From Xylanimonas allomyrinae (lineage in GTDB: Bacteria; Actinomycetota; Actinomycetes; Actinomycetales; Cellulomonadaceae): a stretch of DNA of 64,000 bases. Positions 38,637 through 47,660 of this stretch are shown in pieces. The stretch lies in the NCBI RefSeq assembly GCF_004135345.1, contig NZ_CP035495.1, positions 2,976,001 to 3,040,000 on the forward strand, given 5' to 3'. Position 1 is the first letter of the stretch. Each line of letters starts with the position of its first letter. The notes below the pieces were generated by a model, which was not told where the DNA came from, did not search any database, and was given only the letters and a program-made list of their open reading frames with translations. A program made the translations under genes and the position numbers.

Positions 38637-39317
38637 GTGGTGGCTGGGCTGGTGCGGATGTCGAGTGTGGACTGGCCGGGCAAGCTTGCGGGCGTCGTGT
38701 TCCTGCAGGGGTGTCCTTGGCGGTGCGTGTACTGCCACAACCCGGACATCCTGGATCCCAGGGCGCCCGGAGTGCTCGCGTGGTCGCAGGTGCGCGAGTT
38801 CCTGGGACGACGTCGCGGGCTGCTCGACGGCGTCGTCTTCTCGGGTGGTGAACCGCTGCTCTCGCCGGCGCTGCCGACGGCGGTCGACGAGGTGCGCGAC
38901 CTGGGCTTCGCCGTCGGGCTGCACACGGGCGGGGCATGGCCACGGCGTCTGGAGGCACTGCTGAAGCGCGGCGCCGTCGACTGGGTCGGCCTCGACATCA
39001 AGCACCTGCCGGAGAAGTACGCCCAGGTCACGGGCGTGAAGGCATCGGGTTCCGCGGCATGGAAGGCGCTCGACGTGGTGCTCGCCTCGGGTGTCGCGCA
39101 CGAGGTCCGCACCACGGTGGACCCGACGGTGCACACGCGCGAGGACGTCCTCGAGCTCGCCCGGCGGCTCGAGGCGCTGGGCGAGCGCCACCACGTCCTC
39201 CAAGAGCTGCGGCCCGACGGCGCCGCCGCGGCGTACGCGGCGGACCTCGCGGGGTGGCGGCTGTCGGACCTCGTCGCGGACGGGGAGCTGCCGGGGGTCG
39301 AGCGCCGGGCGGCGTAG
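38637..39317 (+). CDS. nrdG: Anaerobic ribonucleotide reductase activating protein (radical SAM)
   Basis: Predicted 226 aa from GTG 38637; GTG 38652 and ATG 38658 are possible later starts, as the ribosome-binding site is weak. The radical SAM cluster motif is CPWRCVYCHNPD (C-x3-C-x2-C), followed by FSGGEPLLS and LDIKHLPEKYAQVTG. The enzyme cleaves S-adenosylmethionine to generate the Gly566 radical in NrdD, encoded just upstream. The sequence DWPGKLAGVVFLQGCPWRC is typical of the longer NrdG-like activases of this size rather than the 150-aa enterobacterial form. Confidence 0.9.
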   Translation: MVAGLVRMSSVDWPGKLAGVVFLQGCPWRCVYCHNPDILDPRAPGVLAWSQVREFLGRRRGLLDGVVFSGGEPLLSPALPTAVDEVRDLGFAVGLHTGGAWPRRLEALLKRGAVDWVGLDIKHLPEKYAQVTGVKASGSAAWKALDVVLASGVAHEVRTTVDPTVHTREDVLELARRLEALGERHHVLQELRPDGAAAAYAADLAGWRLSDLVADGELPGVERRAA

Positions 39318-39343
39318 GCCACCACGTGCGGCGACGGCGCTGG

Positions 39344-40090
39344 TCACCCGAGCAGCAGGTGCCACCCGCCGACGCCGAGCAGACCGCCGAGCAGCGGTGC
39401 GGCGACGGGCACCCACCCGTACCGCCAGTCGGAGCCGCCCTTGGCGTGCAGCACCGACGTCGGCAGGAGCTGGTGGACCAGGCGTGGCCCGAGGTCGCGT
39501 GCGGGGTTGAGTGCCGGCCCGGTCGGTCCGCCGAGCCCGACGACGAGAGCCCACACCAGGAATCCGATGCCGAGGTGGGCGACGCCTTGCTCCTCGCGCA
39601 TCAGCGGGGAGTTGACGAGGGCGAGCGCGCAGGAGAACAGGATGACCGACCCGAGGGTCTCGGACAGGAACCCGTTGCGGCGGCTGTGCGCCGAGTTGAT
39701 GGTGGAGAACGTGGCGAGCACGTCCTCGGGGTTGTCCGTCCTGTCGTAGTACGGCTTGTGGGTGACGACGATGGCGAGCTGCCCCGCCATGGCGCCGAGC
39801 ACCTGCGCCAGCCAGTAGAGGGGCACGAGGTGCCAGGGGAACAGGCCCCAGACGGCGAGCCCGAGCGTGAACGCCGGGTTGATGTGGTTGCCGCTGATCC
39901 CGCCGAACATCATCGCGGGGATCATGACGCCGAGCCCGTAGCCCATGGCGATCAGGCTCCACCCGCCGCGGTACCCCTTGGAGCCCTTGAGGTGCACGTT
40001 CGCGACGGTGCCGTTGCCGATGATGATGAGGATCGCCGTGCCGATGAACTCGCACGCCAGGCGGATCCACAGGTCGACCGAGGGGTCCAT
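39344..40090 (-). CDS. MIP family aquaglyceroporin
   Basis: Predicted 248 aa from ATG 40090, with six membrane helices. Both pore motifs are present: HINPAF in the first half and ALNPARDLGPR in the second. The Asp directly after the second NPAR is a marker of glycerol-conducting members (GlpF-like) rather than strict water channels. It facilitates passive uptake of glycerol or similar small polyols across the cytoplasmic membrane. No glycerol kinase gene is adjacent. It converges on nrdG with 26 nt between stops. Confidence 0.88.
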   Translation of the reverse strand: MDPSVDLWIRLACEFIGTAILIIIGNGTVANVHLKGSKGYRGGWSLIAMGYGLGVMIPAMMFGGISGNHINPAFTLGLAVWGLFPWHLVPLYWLAQVLGAMAGQLAIVVTHKPYYDRTDNPEDVLATFSTINSAHSRRNGFLSETLGSVILFSCALALVNSPLMREEQGVAHLGIGFLVWALVVGLGGPTGPALNPARDLGPRLVHQLLPTSVLHAKGGSDWRYGWVPVAAPLLGGLLGVGGWHLLLG

Positions 40091-40176
40091 CCGCACACTC
40101 TCGCAGCGCGCACCGCCTGCCGCGCGCGCACGGTGGCCACGGCGCGGCGCGATCGGCAAGGTTTTCGCCGCGCGCG

Positions 40177-40998
40177 CTACCGATCGTCGCGGTCGGCGGA
40201 CCGCCCCAGCGTCTCCCACGCCCGCCAGGCGTCGAGCCGCGCCCGCGTCATCGGCACGACGGCGTCGGCCGCGAGGTCGCCCACGAGGATGCGCAGGGGC
40301 GGTTCGGGCGCGTCCGCGACGGCCAGCACGACGCGTGCGACGGCGTCGGGACTCGACGCCCCCGGCGGGTGCCACGCTGCGGCGCGGGCGTCGTCGTAGG
40401 CGGCGAGAGGTGTCGTGTGGACGGCGGACGCCCCACGCCAGCCGGTGGCGACGGGCCCGGGCTCGACGAGCGTCACCGCGATGCCGAACCGCGCGACCTC
40501 CTGGGCGAGCGCGTCGCTGAGCCCTTCGAGCGCCCACTTCGACGCGTGGTACCCGCCGAGCCCGGGCCACGCGGCGACACCGCTGGAGCTGGAGATCTGG
40601 ACGACGTGCCCCGAGCCTTGCGCCCGCAGCAGCGGCAGGGCCGCCTGGGTCACGTGCAGCGCCCCGAACAGGTTGACGTCGAGGAGGTCGCGCAGCTGGC
40701 CCGGGTCGATCTCCTCGACGTACCCGAACAGGCCGTAGCCGGCGTTGTTGACGACGACGTCGAGGCGGCCCAGGCGCTCGTGCGCGCGCGTGACGGCGGC
40801 TCGGGCGGCGTCGGCGTCGGTGACGTCGAGCGGCAGCGGGACGACGGCGTCGCCGTAGCGCTCGGCGAGGTCCTCGACGGCGGCGAGCGTGCGGGCGGTG
40901 GCGGCGACGCGGTCGCCGCGGTCGAGGGCCGCGACGGCGATCGCACGGCCCAGTCCGCGCCCCGCCCCGGTGACGAACCAGGTGCGCGCGTCCGTCAC
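40177..40998 (-). CDS. Short-chain dehydrogenase/reductase (SDR)
   Basis: Predicted 273 aa from GTG 40998. Cofactor motif TGAGRGLGRAIA, NNAG in VVVNNAGYGLFG, catalytic Ser in ISSSSGVAAW, and YHASK (Tyr-x3-Lys) make a complete classical SDR active site. The Arg after the first beta strand (ATARTL) suggests NADPH use. The start codon overlaps the stop of the upstream PH-domain gene (GTGA). Such enzymes oxidise or reduce diverse alcohols and ketones; the substrate is unknown. Confidence 0.88.
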   Translation of the reverse strand: MTDARTWFVTGAGRGLGRAIAVAALDRGDRVAATARTLAAVEDLAERYGDAVVPLPLDVTDADAARAAVTRAHERLGRLDVVVNNAGYGLFGYVEEIDPGQLRDLLDVNLFGALHVTQAALPLLRAQGSGHVVQISSSSGVAAWPGLGGYHASKWALEGLSDALAQEVARFGIAVTLVEPGPVATGWRGASAVHTTPLAAYDDARAAAWHPPGASSPDAVARVVLAVADAPEPPLRILVGDLAADAVVPMTRARLDAWRAWETLGRSADRDDR

Positions 40999-41527
40999 CG
41001 ACGGCGTCCGCGCGGCGGCTCGCCCGGCGGCAGCTCGCCGTCGTCGGTGCCGTCGTCCTGCTCCCACAGGAGCTGCTGGATGGTCCGGTGGACGGTGTCG
41101 ACGCGCGGCACGTCGTCGAGCAGCATGCCGGGCTTCTCGGTCGCGTCGGCGATCACGAGGGTGCCGCAGCCGAGCAGCCGGTCGATCAGGTCCTTCTCGA
41201 TCGAGATGTCGTTGATGCGGTACAGGGGATGTCACGCCCAATGCGCGTGATGATGCCCGAGCGGTGTGCGATGCGCTGCGTGGTGACGGTGTACGACGAC
41301 GTGCGCCACCGCAGCCACGGCAGGAACACCCAGACGAGCGCGACGACGGCGAGCACGCCGAGCACCACCCAGGTCACGAGATCCTCGTCCGACACCAGGA
41401 AGGTGACGACCGCGCCCGCCGCGAGCACGAGGAACAGCAGGAACGGCCAGATCAGCGCCTTGGCGTGCGAGCGCAGCTCGAGCACCACGCGTTCGTCGTC
41501 GATGAGGTTCCGGTCGCGCAAGGCCAT
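40995..41527 (-). CDS. PH domain-containing membrane protein (YdbS-like), frameshifted at a G4/C4 run
   Basis: Predicted 177 aa once one base is restored. Two membrane helices (LIWPFLLFLVLAAGAVVTFL and TWVVLGVLAVVALVWVFLPW) precede a bacterial PH domain: SSYTVTTQRIAHRSGIITRIGRDIP, then, in another frame, LYRINDISIEKDLIDRLLGCGTL. The break is at 41225-41228 (GGGG on the plus strand). With one more base, the stop codon becomes TGA at 40995-40997, overlapping the SDR start, which supports an undercall. Function of this family is unknown; it may act at the membrane. Confidence 0.78.
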
Positions 41528-41548
41528 GCCCGCATGCTCCCACGCGGG

Positions 41549-42187
41549 TCACGACGAGGGTGGGAGGTTCCAGCCTTCGATCGTGCGCAGTGCGTGGCCG
41601 TACCCGAGCATCGAGATCGCGGCGGTGCCCAGCTCGAGCCGTTCGGCCAGCCGCGCGTCGACGCCCAGCCATGCCGTCGCCAGGACGCGCAGCAGGTGCC
41701 CGTGGGCGACGACGAGCACGTCGCCTCCGTCACGGAGCGTCGTCTCGGCACGTGAGACGACGAACGCCGCCCGCGCGTAGACCTCGTCGAGCAGCTCGCC
41801 CGGGCGGCCGTCGGAGTGGGCCGGGTCGGGAGGCAGGACGCGCACGCCGTCGGCGAAGATGAGGAACTCGCGCCCGATCGCGGCGCTGACCTCCTGCGCG
41901 GTGCGCCCGTCGACCGGCCCGTAGTCCCACTCGGCCAGGTCGGGATCGACGACGGCGTCCGGGTGGCCGGCGAGCTCCGCGGTGCGGCGTGCCCGCTGGA
42001 GAGGCGAGGTGTAGACGGCCGCGAAGTCGTAGGCGGACAGGGCGCGCCCGGCCCGGCGTGCCTGCTCCTCGCCCGCTTCCGTGAGGGGCAGGTCGGTGCG
42101 GCCGGTGTGCCGGCCGCTGGCCGACCAGGCCGTCTCGCCGTGGCGCAGCAGCACGAGCTGGGGGTCTGACGTGGGCGCGATCGGCAT
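41549..42187 (-). CDS. Histidine phosphatase family protein
   Basis: Predicted 212 aa from ATG 42187. The RHGETAWSASGRHTGRTDLPLT segment carries the catalytic His and the two Arg residues, YTSPLQRARRTAEL the third conserved part, LAEWDYGPVDGRT the acid region, and VLVVAHGHLLRVLA the second His. The size and motifs match acid phosphatase/phosphoglycerate mutase-like enzymes acting on small phosphorylated metabolites. It is separate from the partial RHG protein at the left edge, with which it shares the family but not close sequence. Confidence 0.88.
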   Translation of the reverse strand: MPIAPTSDPQLVLLRHGETAWSASGRHTGRTDLPLTEAGEEQARRAGRALSAYDFAAVYTSPLQRARRTAELAGHPDAVVDPDLAEWDYGPVDGRTAQEVSAAIGREFLIFADGVRVLPPDPAHSDGRPGELLDEVYARAAFVVSRAETTLRDGGDVLVVAHGHLLRVLATAWLGVDARLAERLELGTAAISMLGYGHALRTIEGWNLPPSS

Positions 42188-42370
42188 GGCCCGATCGTCG
42201 CTCAGCGGGGGCCGGATCGCCGGTCGAGGCGGCAGCCGAGTGACCCGCCTCACACCGGCTGCGGTGGATTTGAGACGCGGTTCCACGCACAATCCTTGCT
42301 TGTCCCGCGACGCGGCGGGCACCGCGGGAAGTCCACGAGCTCGAACCCGCCACGCATGGAGGAAGCACGG

Positions 42371-42496
42371 ATGAACGACACAGAGACGAACCGGTCCATC
42401 GCCAACCCGCGCCGGACCACGCTCGCCGGGCGCACGCACGCCGAGGTTGCCCAGCTTCAGCAGCCGGGGTCCCGGGAGGACGACGCCGACCGCTGA
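42371..42496 (+). CDS. Small hypothetical protein (41 aa)
   Basis: ATG 42371 follows GGAGGAAGC by about 6 nt, a strong ribosome-binding site, and the frame ends at 42496. The product starts MNDTETNRSIANPRRTTLAG, is hydrophilic and has no Cys or membrane segment. No family is recognised. Upstream, 42188-42357 is free of other genes and can hold a promoter. It could be a real small protein or a chance frame. Confidence 0.4.
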   Translation: MNDTETNRSIANPRRTTLAGRTHAEVAQLQQPGSREDDADR

Positions 42497-42646
42497 CCCG
42501 CGACCCCGTCGGCTCCGCCGACCCGAGGTACCACGGCCCGGGCCGGCCGCGACCAGCAGCGGCGTGCCGCACGCAGCACGCTGGGTGCCCGCCCCACGGG
42601 CGACGCCGGCGCCCGAGCCGCCGAACGCCGCCCGGGGAGCGGCCGG

Positions 42647-43546
42647 TCAGCACGCCCGATGGTCCGCGACCGCCAGCCGTGGCGCACGCCGCGGTGCGCG
42701 CGGGTGCCCCTGGAGCGAGAGCAGCCGCACGACGCGGTGCCGGTGCGGCGCATACGGGGCCAGCAGCCGCAGCATCCCCGCGTCGTCGGTGCGCTCGCCG
42801 GTCAGCGCCCAGCCGACCGCCGCGGGCAGGTGCAGGTCACCCACCGAGACCGCGTCGCCGTCGCCGAACGCGCGCTGGGCCACCTCGGCCGATGTCCACG
42901 GGCCGACGCCCGCGACCTTCTCCAGCAGCGACCGGGCCTCCCCGCGGTCGAGCGCGGACGCCGTCTCGAGCCGCGCCGCCAGCCGCGCGCATGCGACGGC
43001 GGTGCGTGCCCGCCGCGGGTCGACCCCCGCGCGATGCCAGTCCCACGACGGCACCGCCGCCCATGCGCGCGGTGCCGGGACGACGCGCAGGCCCGTCGGC
43101 GCGGGCCCGGGCGCGGGGGCGCCGTGCCGTTCCAGCAGCCAGCGCCAGGCGCGGTGCGCGGTCGAGGAGTGCACGCGTTGTTCGAGCACCGCGGGGACGA
43201 GCGACTCGAGCACGCGCTCGGTGCGCGGCATCCGCATGCCGCGTGCGCGGCGTGCGGCGTCGCGCACCTGGTCGGGCGGGGCGAACCCGGTCGTGTCGTC
43301 GTCCTCGCCGAGCAGCGTGGGCAGCGTGTCGGCGGCCTCACGGGCGCCGTCGCCCCACAGGTCGACGACGACGGCGCACGGGCCGTCCTGGACGATCCGC
43401 TGGGTGACGGGACCGGTGGGCAGCAGCGACGTGCGCCACAGGCCCTCGGGTGTACGCCGGACGGTGGGGTCGCCGGGGCCGTGGTGGAGCTGTGCCAGTG
43501 TCAGCGCGACGTCGAGCGGACGCGGCGACTCGTGACGCACCCGCAT
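42647..43546 (-). CDS. DNA-3-methyladenine glycosylase-like (HhH-GPD superfamily)
   Basis: Predicted 299 aa. The helix-hairpin-helix reads LEKVAGVGPWTSAEVAQRAFG, and VSVGDLHLPAAVG follows with the catalytic Asp in the place expected for AlkA-type enzymes. The N-terminal portion (PLDVALTLAQLHHGPGDPTVRR) fits the AlkA-like N domain, and LVPAVLEQRV is the first conserved helix. The enzyme excises alkylated bases in base-excision repair. Its stop lies 150 bp beyond the small ORF; its start is 10 nt from the end of the RNase H gene, so the two are probably co-transcribed. Confidence 0.82.
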   Translation of the reverse strand: MRVRHESPRPLDVALTLAQLHHGPGDPTVRRTPEGLWRTSLLPTGPVTQRIVQDGPCAVVVDLWGDGAREAADTLPTLLGEDDDTTGFAPPDQVRDAARRARGMRMPRTERVLESLVPAVLEQRVHSSTAHRAWRWLLERHGAPAPGPAPTGLRVVPAPRAWAAVPSWDWHRAGVDPRRARTAVACARLAARLETASALDRGEARSLLEKVAGVGPWTSAEVAQRAFGDGDAVSVGDLHLPAAVGWALTGERTDDAGMLRLLAPYAPHRHRVVRLLSLQGHPRAPRRAPRLAVADHRAC

Positions 43547-43556
43547 CGCGCGTCGC

Positions 43557-44134
43557 TCAGTCGAAGAGGGTGCCGAGCTCCCACAGGGGCTCGGCGTCGG
43601 CGCGTGCGGCAGGGCGTGTGCCGACCGGGGCGGGGACGCGGGGTGACTCGGCCTGCTGGAGGTCGTCGACGTCTGCGATCAGCACCGAGCCGACCTCGCC
43701 GCGTCCCGCGGCCCAGTCGGCGGCAGCGTGGCCCGCGAGCTCGTCTGCGCGTTCGTTGAAGGGGTTGCCCACGTGGCCGCGCACCCAGTGGAAGCGCACG
43801 GGGCCGGCGCGGCCGGTGATGGCGGCGTCGATCGCCCGGACCAGCTCGAGGTTCTTGACCGGGCTGCCCGAGGCGGTACGCCACCCCTTGCGCCTCCAGC
43901 CCTCGAGCCACTCCGACGAGCAGCGGATGGCGTACTGGGAGTCGGACTCGATGAGCAACGGCTCGCTGCCCGGATGGGCCTCCACGGCGCGCAGCACCGC
44001 GGTCAGCTCGGCGATCTGGTTGGTGCCCGAGGCGGCGCCGCCCGAGTCGAACCGCCCGCCCTCGTGGTCGATCCACGCCCAGCCGATCGCGCCCCCGGGT
44101 TGCGGAGGCACGAACCGTCGGTGCTCACGATCAT
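43557..44134 (-). CDS. rnhA: Ribonuclease HI, frameshifted at a C5/G5 run
   Basis: Predicted about 192 aa after adding one base. ATG 44134 starts MIVSTDGSCLRNPG (catalytic Asp in STDGS); the frame then breaks at 44092-44096 and resumes GAIGWAWIDHEGGRFDSGG. The other catalytic residues are present: Glu in NQIAELTAV, Asp in IESDSQYAI, and Asp in NERADELAG, with the basic GWRRKGWRTASG substrate-binding loop and FHWVRGHVGNPFN. An additional 50-residue tail continues to DAEPLWELGTLFD. The enzyme removes RNA from RNA-DNA hybrids. Every catalytic residue survives, so the break is most likely an assembly error. Confidence 0.82.
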
Positions 44135-44346
44135 CACGCGGCGATTCTGCCCGGGCCACCGACATGGTCGAGCACCCGGCGCCTGAACGCGGCTCGGGTG
44201 TCCGGGGTGGACGCGTGGCGGCCCGTGCGGGAGCGCCCCGGCGCACAGGCCGGAGGCCGCGGATGGGGCGATGCGAAACCGCAGGCCGTGCCGCCGCACC
44301 CAGAATCGGAGGCATGACCCCCGCTGCGCCCCGCACAATCGAACGC

Positions 44347-45534
44347 ATGACCACCCCCACGCCTGCGCAGCGCGCGGCAGGGCAGCACCCGGCTCGCCCC
44401 CGCACCCCCGCCGACATCCGCCGCTGGCGCCGCTACCTCGCGGACGAGCGGGCCGAGGCCGCGGTGTACCGCGACCTGGCGAGCCGTCGCACGGGCGAGG
44501 AGCGCGAGATTCTCCTGGCGCTGGCCGCCGCCGAGCGGCGCCACGAGAAGCACTGGCTCGACCTGCTGGGCGACGACGCCGGGCGCCCGCTGCGCGGCGA
44601 CCTGCGCACCCGCGTGCTCGGGTGGCTCGCGCGGCGTCTGGGCGGCGTGTTCGTGCTCGCGCTCGCGCAGCGGGCCGAGTCGCGCTCGGCCTACACCCAG
44701 GAGATCGACGCGACGCAGGCGATGGCCGCGGACGAGCAGATCCACGAGGAGGTGGTCCGCGGTCTGGCGACCCGTGGCCGCAACCGCCTGTCGGGCACGT
44801 TCCGCGCGGCCGTGTTCGGCGCGAACGACGGGCTCGTCTCGAACCTCGCGCTCGTGCTGGGCATCGGCGCGTCGGGCGCCTCGCAGCAGGCGGTGCTGCT
44901 GACCGGGCTCGCCGGGCTGCTCGCGGGTGCGCTGTCGATGGGCGCGGGCGAGTACATCTCGATCCGCTCGCAGCGCGAGCTGCTCGCGGCCTCGACCCCG
45001 GCGTCGTCGGCGGCGAACGCGCTGCCGCACCTCGACCTGGACGCCAACGAGCTCGCGCTCGTCTACCGTGCGCGGGGCATGCAGGCCGTGGACGCCCAGG
45101 CCCACGCCGACCGGGTGCTGCTGCGCCTGACGGCCTCCGGGGCGACGTCGGGCAGCGGGGCCGTGCCGCTCGTGCCGAGCCAGGCCGACCTGCACGCGAG
45201 CCACGAGGCCGAGGCCGCCGCGGGCGTCGTCGCCGAGGACGACGACCTCGAGACGCACGGCACCGCGTGGGGCGCCGCGATCTCCAGCTTCTGCTTCTTC
45301 GCCTCGGGCGCCGTGATCCCCGTGCTGCCCTACCTCTTCGGCATCACGGGCATGGCCGCGGTCGCCGTCGCGGCGGGCCTCGTCGGGATCGCGCTGCTCG
45401 CGACGGGTGCCGTCACGGGCCTGCTGTCGGGGGCCTCGCCCCTGACCCGTGCGCTGCGGCAGCTCGCGATCGGCTTCGGCGCGGCGGCCGTGACGTACGG
45501 GCTGGGCCTCGCGTTCGGCACGACGATGGCCTGA
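44347..45534 (+). CDS. VIT/CCC1 family iron-manganese transporter with N-terminal ferritin-like domain
   Basis: Predicted 395 aa. The first 150 residues form a ferritin-like helical bundle with iron-ligand motifs ADERAEAAVYRDLA, AAERRHEKHW and ADEQIHEEVV. The C-terminal half is a five-helix VIT1/CCC1 transporter: FRAAVFGANDGLVSNLALVLGIGASG, SMGAGEYISIRSQREL and, after a charged metal-binding insert (EDDDLETHGTAWGAAISSF), hydrophobic helices to the end. The combination captures and moves Fe2+ or Mn2+ across the membrane. ATG 44314 is an in-frame alternative start. A 19-bp hairpin overlaps the stop codon. Confidence 0.88.
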   Translation: MTTPTPAQRAAGQHPARPRTPADIRRWRRYLADERAEAAVYRDLASRRTGEEREILLALAAAERRHEKHWLDLLGDDAGRPLRGDLRTRVLGWLARRLGGVFVLALAQRAESRSAYTQEIDATQAMAADEQIHEEVVRGLATRGRNRLSGTFRAAVFGANDGLVSNLALVLGIGASGASQQAVLLTGLAGLLAGALSMGAGEYISIRSQRELLAASTPASSAANALPHLDLDANELALVYRARGMQAVDAQAHADRVLLRLTASGATSGSGAVPLVPSQADLHASHEAEAAAGVVAEDDDLETHGTAWGAAISSFCFFASGAVIPVLPYLFGITGMAAVAVAAGLVGIALLATGAVTGLLSGASPLTRALRQLAIGFGAAAVTYGLGLAFGTTMA

Positions 45535-45567
45535 CGCCGGGCTGCAGGGCCCGGCGTCAGGCCATCG
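45524..45567. terminator. Bidirectional hairpin terminator overlapping the VIT gene stop
   Basis: The arms 45524-45542 and 45549-45567 are 19-nt perfect complements with a 6-nt loop. The left arm includes the last codons and stop of the transporter gene. It sits between convergent genes (the VIT gene and gntP, which ends at 45588), so it can terminate both. Confidence 0.8.
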
Positions 45568-45587
45568 AGGGCGCTCCGGCCTGGGTG

Positions 45588-47012
45588 CTAGACCACCAGG
45601 CCGAGCAGCATCACGACGCCGCCGGCCACGACCGACAGCACCGTCTCCATGAGGGACCACGTCTTGAACGTCTGGCCGACGGTCATGCCGAAGTACTCCT
45701 TGACCAGCCAGAACCCGGCGTCGTTGACGTGCGACAGGAACACCGAGCCGGCGCCGATGACCAGCACCATGAGCGCCGCGTGCGTCGGGTCGAGGCCCGC
45801 CGCGATCGGGGCCATGATCCCGGCCGCGGTGATCGTCGCGACGGTCGCCGAGCCCGTGGCCACGCGGATCAGCACCGCCACGAGCCAGCCCGCCAGGAGC
45901 GGGTTGAGGTGTGCGGACGTGATGCCGTCGGCGATGACCTGCCCGACGCCGGACGCGACGAGCGTCTCCTTGAAGCCGCCGCCCGCGCCCACGATGAGCA
46001 GGATCCCGGCGATCGGCACGAACGAGGACCCGACCAGGTCGGAGAGCTGCGCGCGGGTGCGCCCGACGGCGGAGCCGAACGCGAACAGGGCGACGAGCGA
46101 CGTCGCCAGCAGGGCGACGAGCGGCGTGCCGAGGAACTGGAACACGCTGCCCGCGGGGGTCTCCTCCAGGTGCCGGATGTCGACGACGGCGCGCACGAGC
46201 ATGAGCGCGACGGGCAGCAGCACGACGCCGATCGACACGGCGAAGCTCGGGCGACGGCGACCCTCCTCGGCGGAGGTCTCCTCGATGCCGAGCACCGTCG
46301 TCGGCGGGTCGAGGTGGACCCAGCGCACGAGGATCTTCGCCAGGACGGGGCCGGCCAGGATCACGGTCGGGATCGCGACGAGCAGGCCCAGGCCGAGCGT
46401 GAGGCCGAGGTCGGCGCCCAGGGCGCTGATCGCCAGGAGCGGGCCGGGGTGCGGGGGCACGAGGCCGTGCAGTGCCGAGAGCCCGGCGAGCGCGGGGATG
46501 CCGACGAGCACGGGCGAGAGCCGGGCGCGGCGCGCCACGAGCATGACCACGGGGATGAGCAGCACCACGCCGACCTCGAAGAACAGCGGGATGCCGATGA
46601 TGAACGCGATGAACGCGAGCGCCCACGGCACGCGTTGTGCGGGCGTGCGGGCGAGGATCGTGTCGACGATCTGGTCGGCGCCGCCCGAGTCGATGAGCAG
46701 CTTGCCGATGATCGCGCCGAGCGCGATGAGCACGCCGACGCCGCCGACGGTGGACCCCAGGCCTTTCGAGAAGGCGTCGAACGCCTGGACCAGGCCGGTG
46801 CCGGCCACGAGCGCGAGCACGCCCGAGCCGATCACGAGGGCCAGGAACGGGTGCATCTTGGCCCAGACGATGAGGGCCACGATGACGGCGATGCCGATCA
46901 CGGCGGCCAGCACGAGCTGCCCGGTGGGCGCGGAGGGTGCGTCGTCGGCGAGGCGGAGGCTCGCTGGGACGGTGCCGGCCATGCCGGCGAGGGTGACGAG
47001 GGAATGCATCAT
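45588..47012 (-). CDS. gntP: Gluconate:H+ symporter, GntP family
   Basis: Predicted 474 aa with 12-14 membrane segments. Start ATG 47012 follows AAAGGAG. The family pattern is visible in GIPLFFEVGVVLLIPVVM, LVPPHPGPL, GTPLVALLATSLVALFAFG and GSVFLSHVNDAGFWLVKEYF. It imports gluconate or related sugar acids into the cytoplasm. It lies directly downstream of the gluconate kinase gene (32 nt), giving an uptake-plus-phosphorylation operon, divergent from a FadR-type regulator. Confidence 0.9.
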   Translation of the reverse strand: MMHSLVTLAGMAGTVPASLRLADDAPSAPTGQLVLAAVIGIAVIVALIVWAKMHPFLALVIGSGVLALVAGTGLVQAFDAFSKGLGSTVGGVGVLIALGAIIGKLLIDSGGADQIVDTILARTPAQRVPWALAFIAFIIGIPLFFEVGVVLLIPVVMLVARRARLSPVLVGIPALAGLSALHGLVPPHPGPLLAISALGADLGLTLGLGLLVAIPTVILAGPVLAKILVRWVHLDPPTTVLGIEETSAEEGRRRPSFAVSIGVVLLPVALMLVRAVVDIRHLEETPAGSVFQFLGTPLVALLATSLVALFAFGSAVGRTRAQLSDLVGSSFVPIAGILLIVGAGGGFKETLVASGVGQVIADGITSAHLNPLLAGWLVAVLIRVATGSATVATITAAGIMAPIAAGLDPTHAALMVLVIGAGSVFLSHVNDAGFWLVKEYFGMTVGQTFKTWSLMETVLSVVAGGVVMLLGLVV

Positions 47013-47044
47013 CGCTCCTTTGCGACGGTGGTTCTGGGTGGGGG

Positions 47045-47586
47045 TCAGTCGGTCGCGTCTGCGCCCGCGCCGGTGAGGCGCGCGAGTGCGACGTCGGCGA
47101 TCTGGTCGGGGCGGGGGGCGATGTCAACGGTGAAACCGGGCTCGTCGGGGCCCAGCGGTTCGAGGGTGCCGAGCTGGCTCGTCAGCATCGCGGGCTTCAT
47201 GAAGTGCCCGGCGCGGCCCTGGATGCGCTCGGTGAGCAGCTCGTGTGATCCGGTGAGGTGGATGAACTGCACGGGGCCCGCCTCGCGCAGCAGGTCCCGG
47301 TAGGACCGCTTGAGGGCGCTGCACGGCACGACGGCGGCGTGTCCCGCCGCGCGCTGCGCTGCGAGCCAGTCGCGGATGCCGCGCAGCCAGGGCCATCGGT
47401 CGTCGTCGGTGAGCGGCGTTCCGGCCGCCATCTTGGCGACGTTGGCCACGGAGTGGAAGTCGTCGCCCTCGGCGAAGGAGGCTCCGAGACGGCCGGCCAG
47501 GAGGGCGGCGATGGTGGTCTTGCCCGAGCCGGCGACGCCCATGACGACGACGAGGGGTGGTGGGGGGAGGTGACGTCGGTGTCCAC
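47045..47586 (-). CDS. gntK: Gluconokinase, frameshifted at a G6/C6 run near the start
   Basis: Predicted 180 aa after restoring one base. GTG 47586 begins MDTDVTSP; the frame breaks in the run at 47562-47567 and continues PPPLVVVMGVAGSGKTTIAALLAGRL with the Walker A motif. EGDDFHSVANVAKMAAGTPLTDDDRWPWL is the gluconate-binding region and CSALKRSYRDLLR the lid. The beta strand LVVV must be part of the protein, yet in the given frame no start codon lies before it, which supports the missing base. The enzyme makes 6-phosphogluconate for the pentose phosphate pathway. Confidence 0.85.
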
Positions 47587-47603
47587 GGGAGCCAGGATGA
47601 CCT

Positions 47604-47641
47604 ATTGGTAACACCTTTCGCAAGCGATAGGTGGTACCAAT
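47604..47641. promoter_or_regulatory. Inverted repeat between gntK and its regulator (GntR/FadR-type operator)
   Basis: ATTGGTAACACCT (47604-47616) and AGGTGGTACCAAT (47629-47641) are complementary at 12 of 13 positions across a 12-nt spacer. The right arm contains TGGTACCA, close to the TNGTNNNACNA cores of FadR-subfamily sites and to the GTACCAAT end of corynebacterial GntR sites. It lies in the 74-bp divergent gap, so one regulator could control both directions. Confidence 0.65.
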
Positions 47642-47660
47642 TGCGTAATACCCTGAGCAG

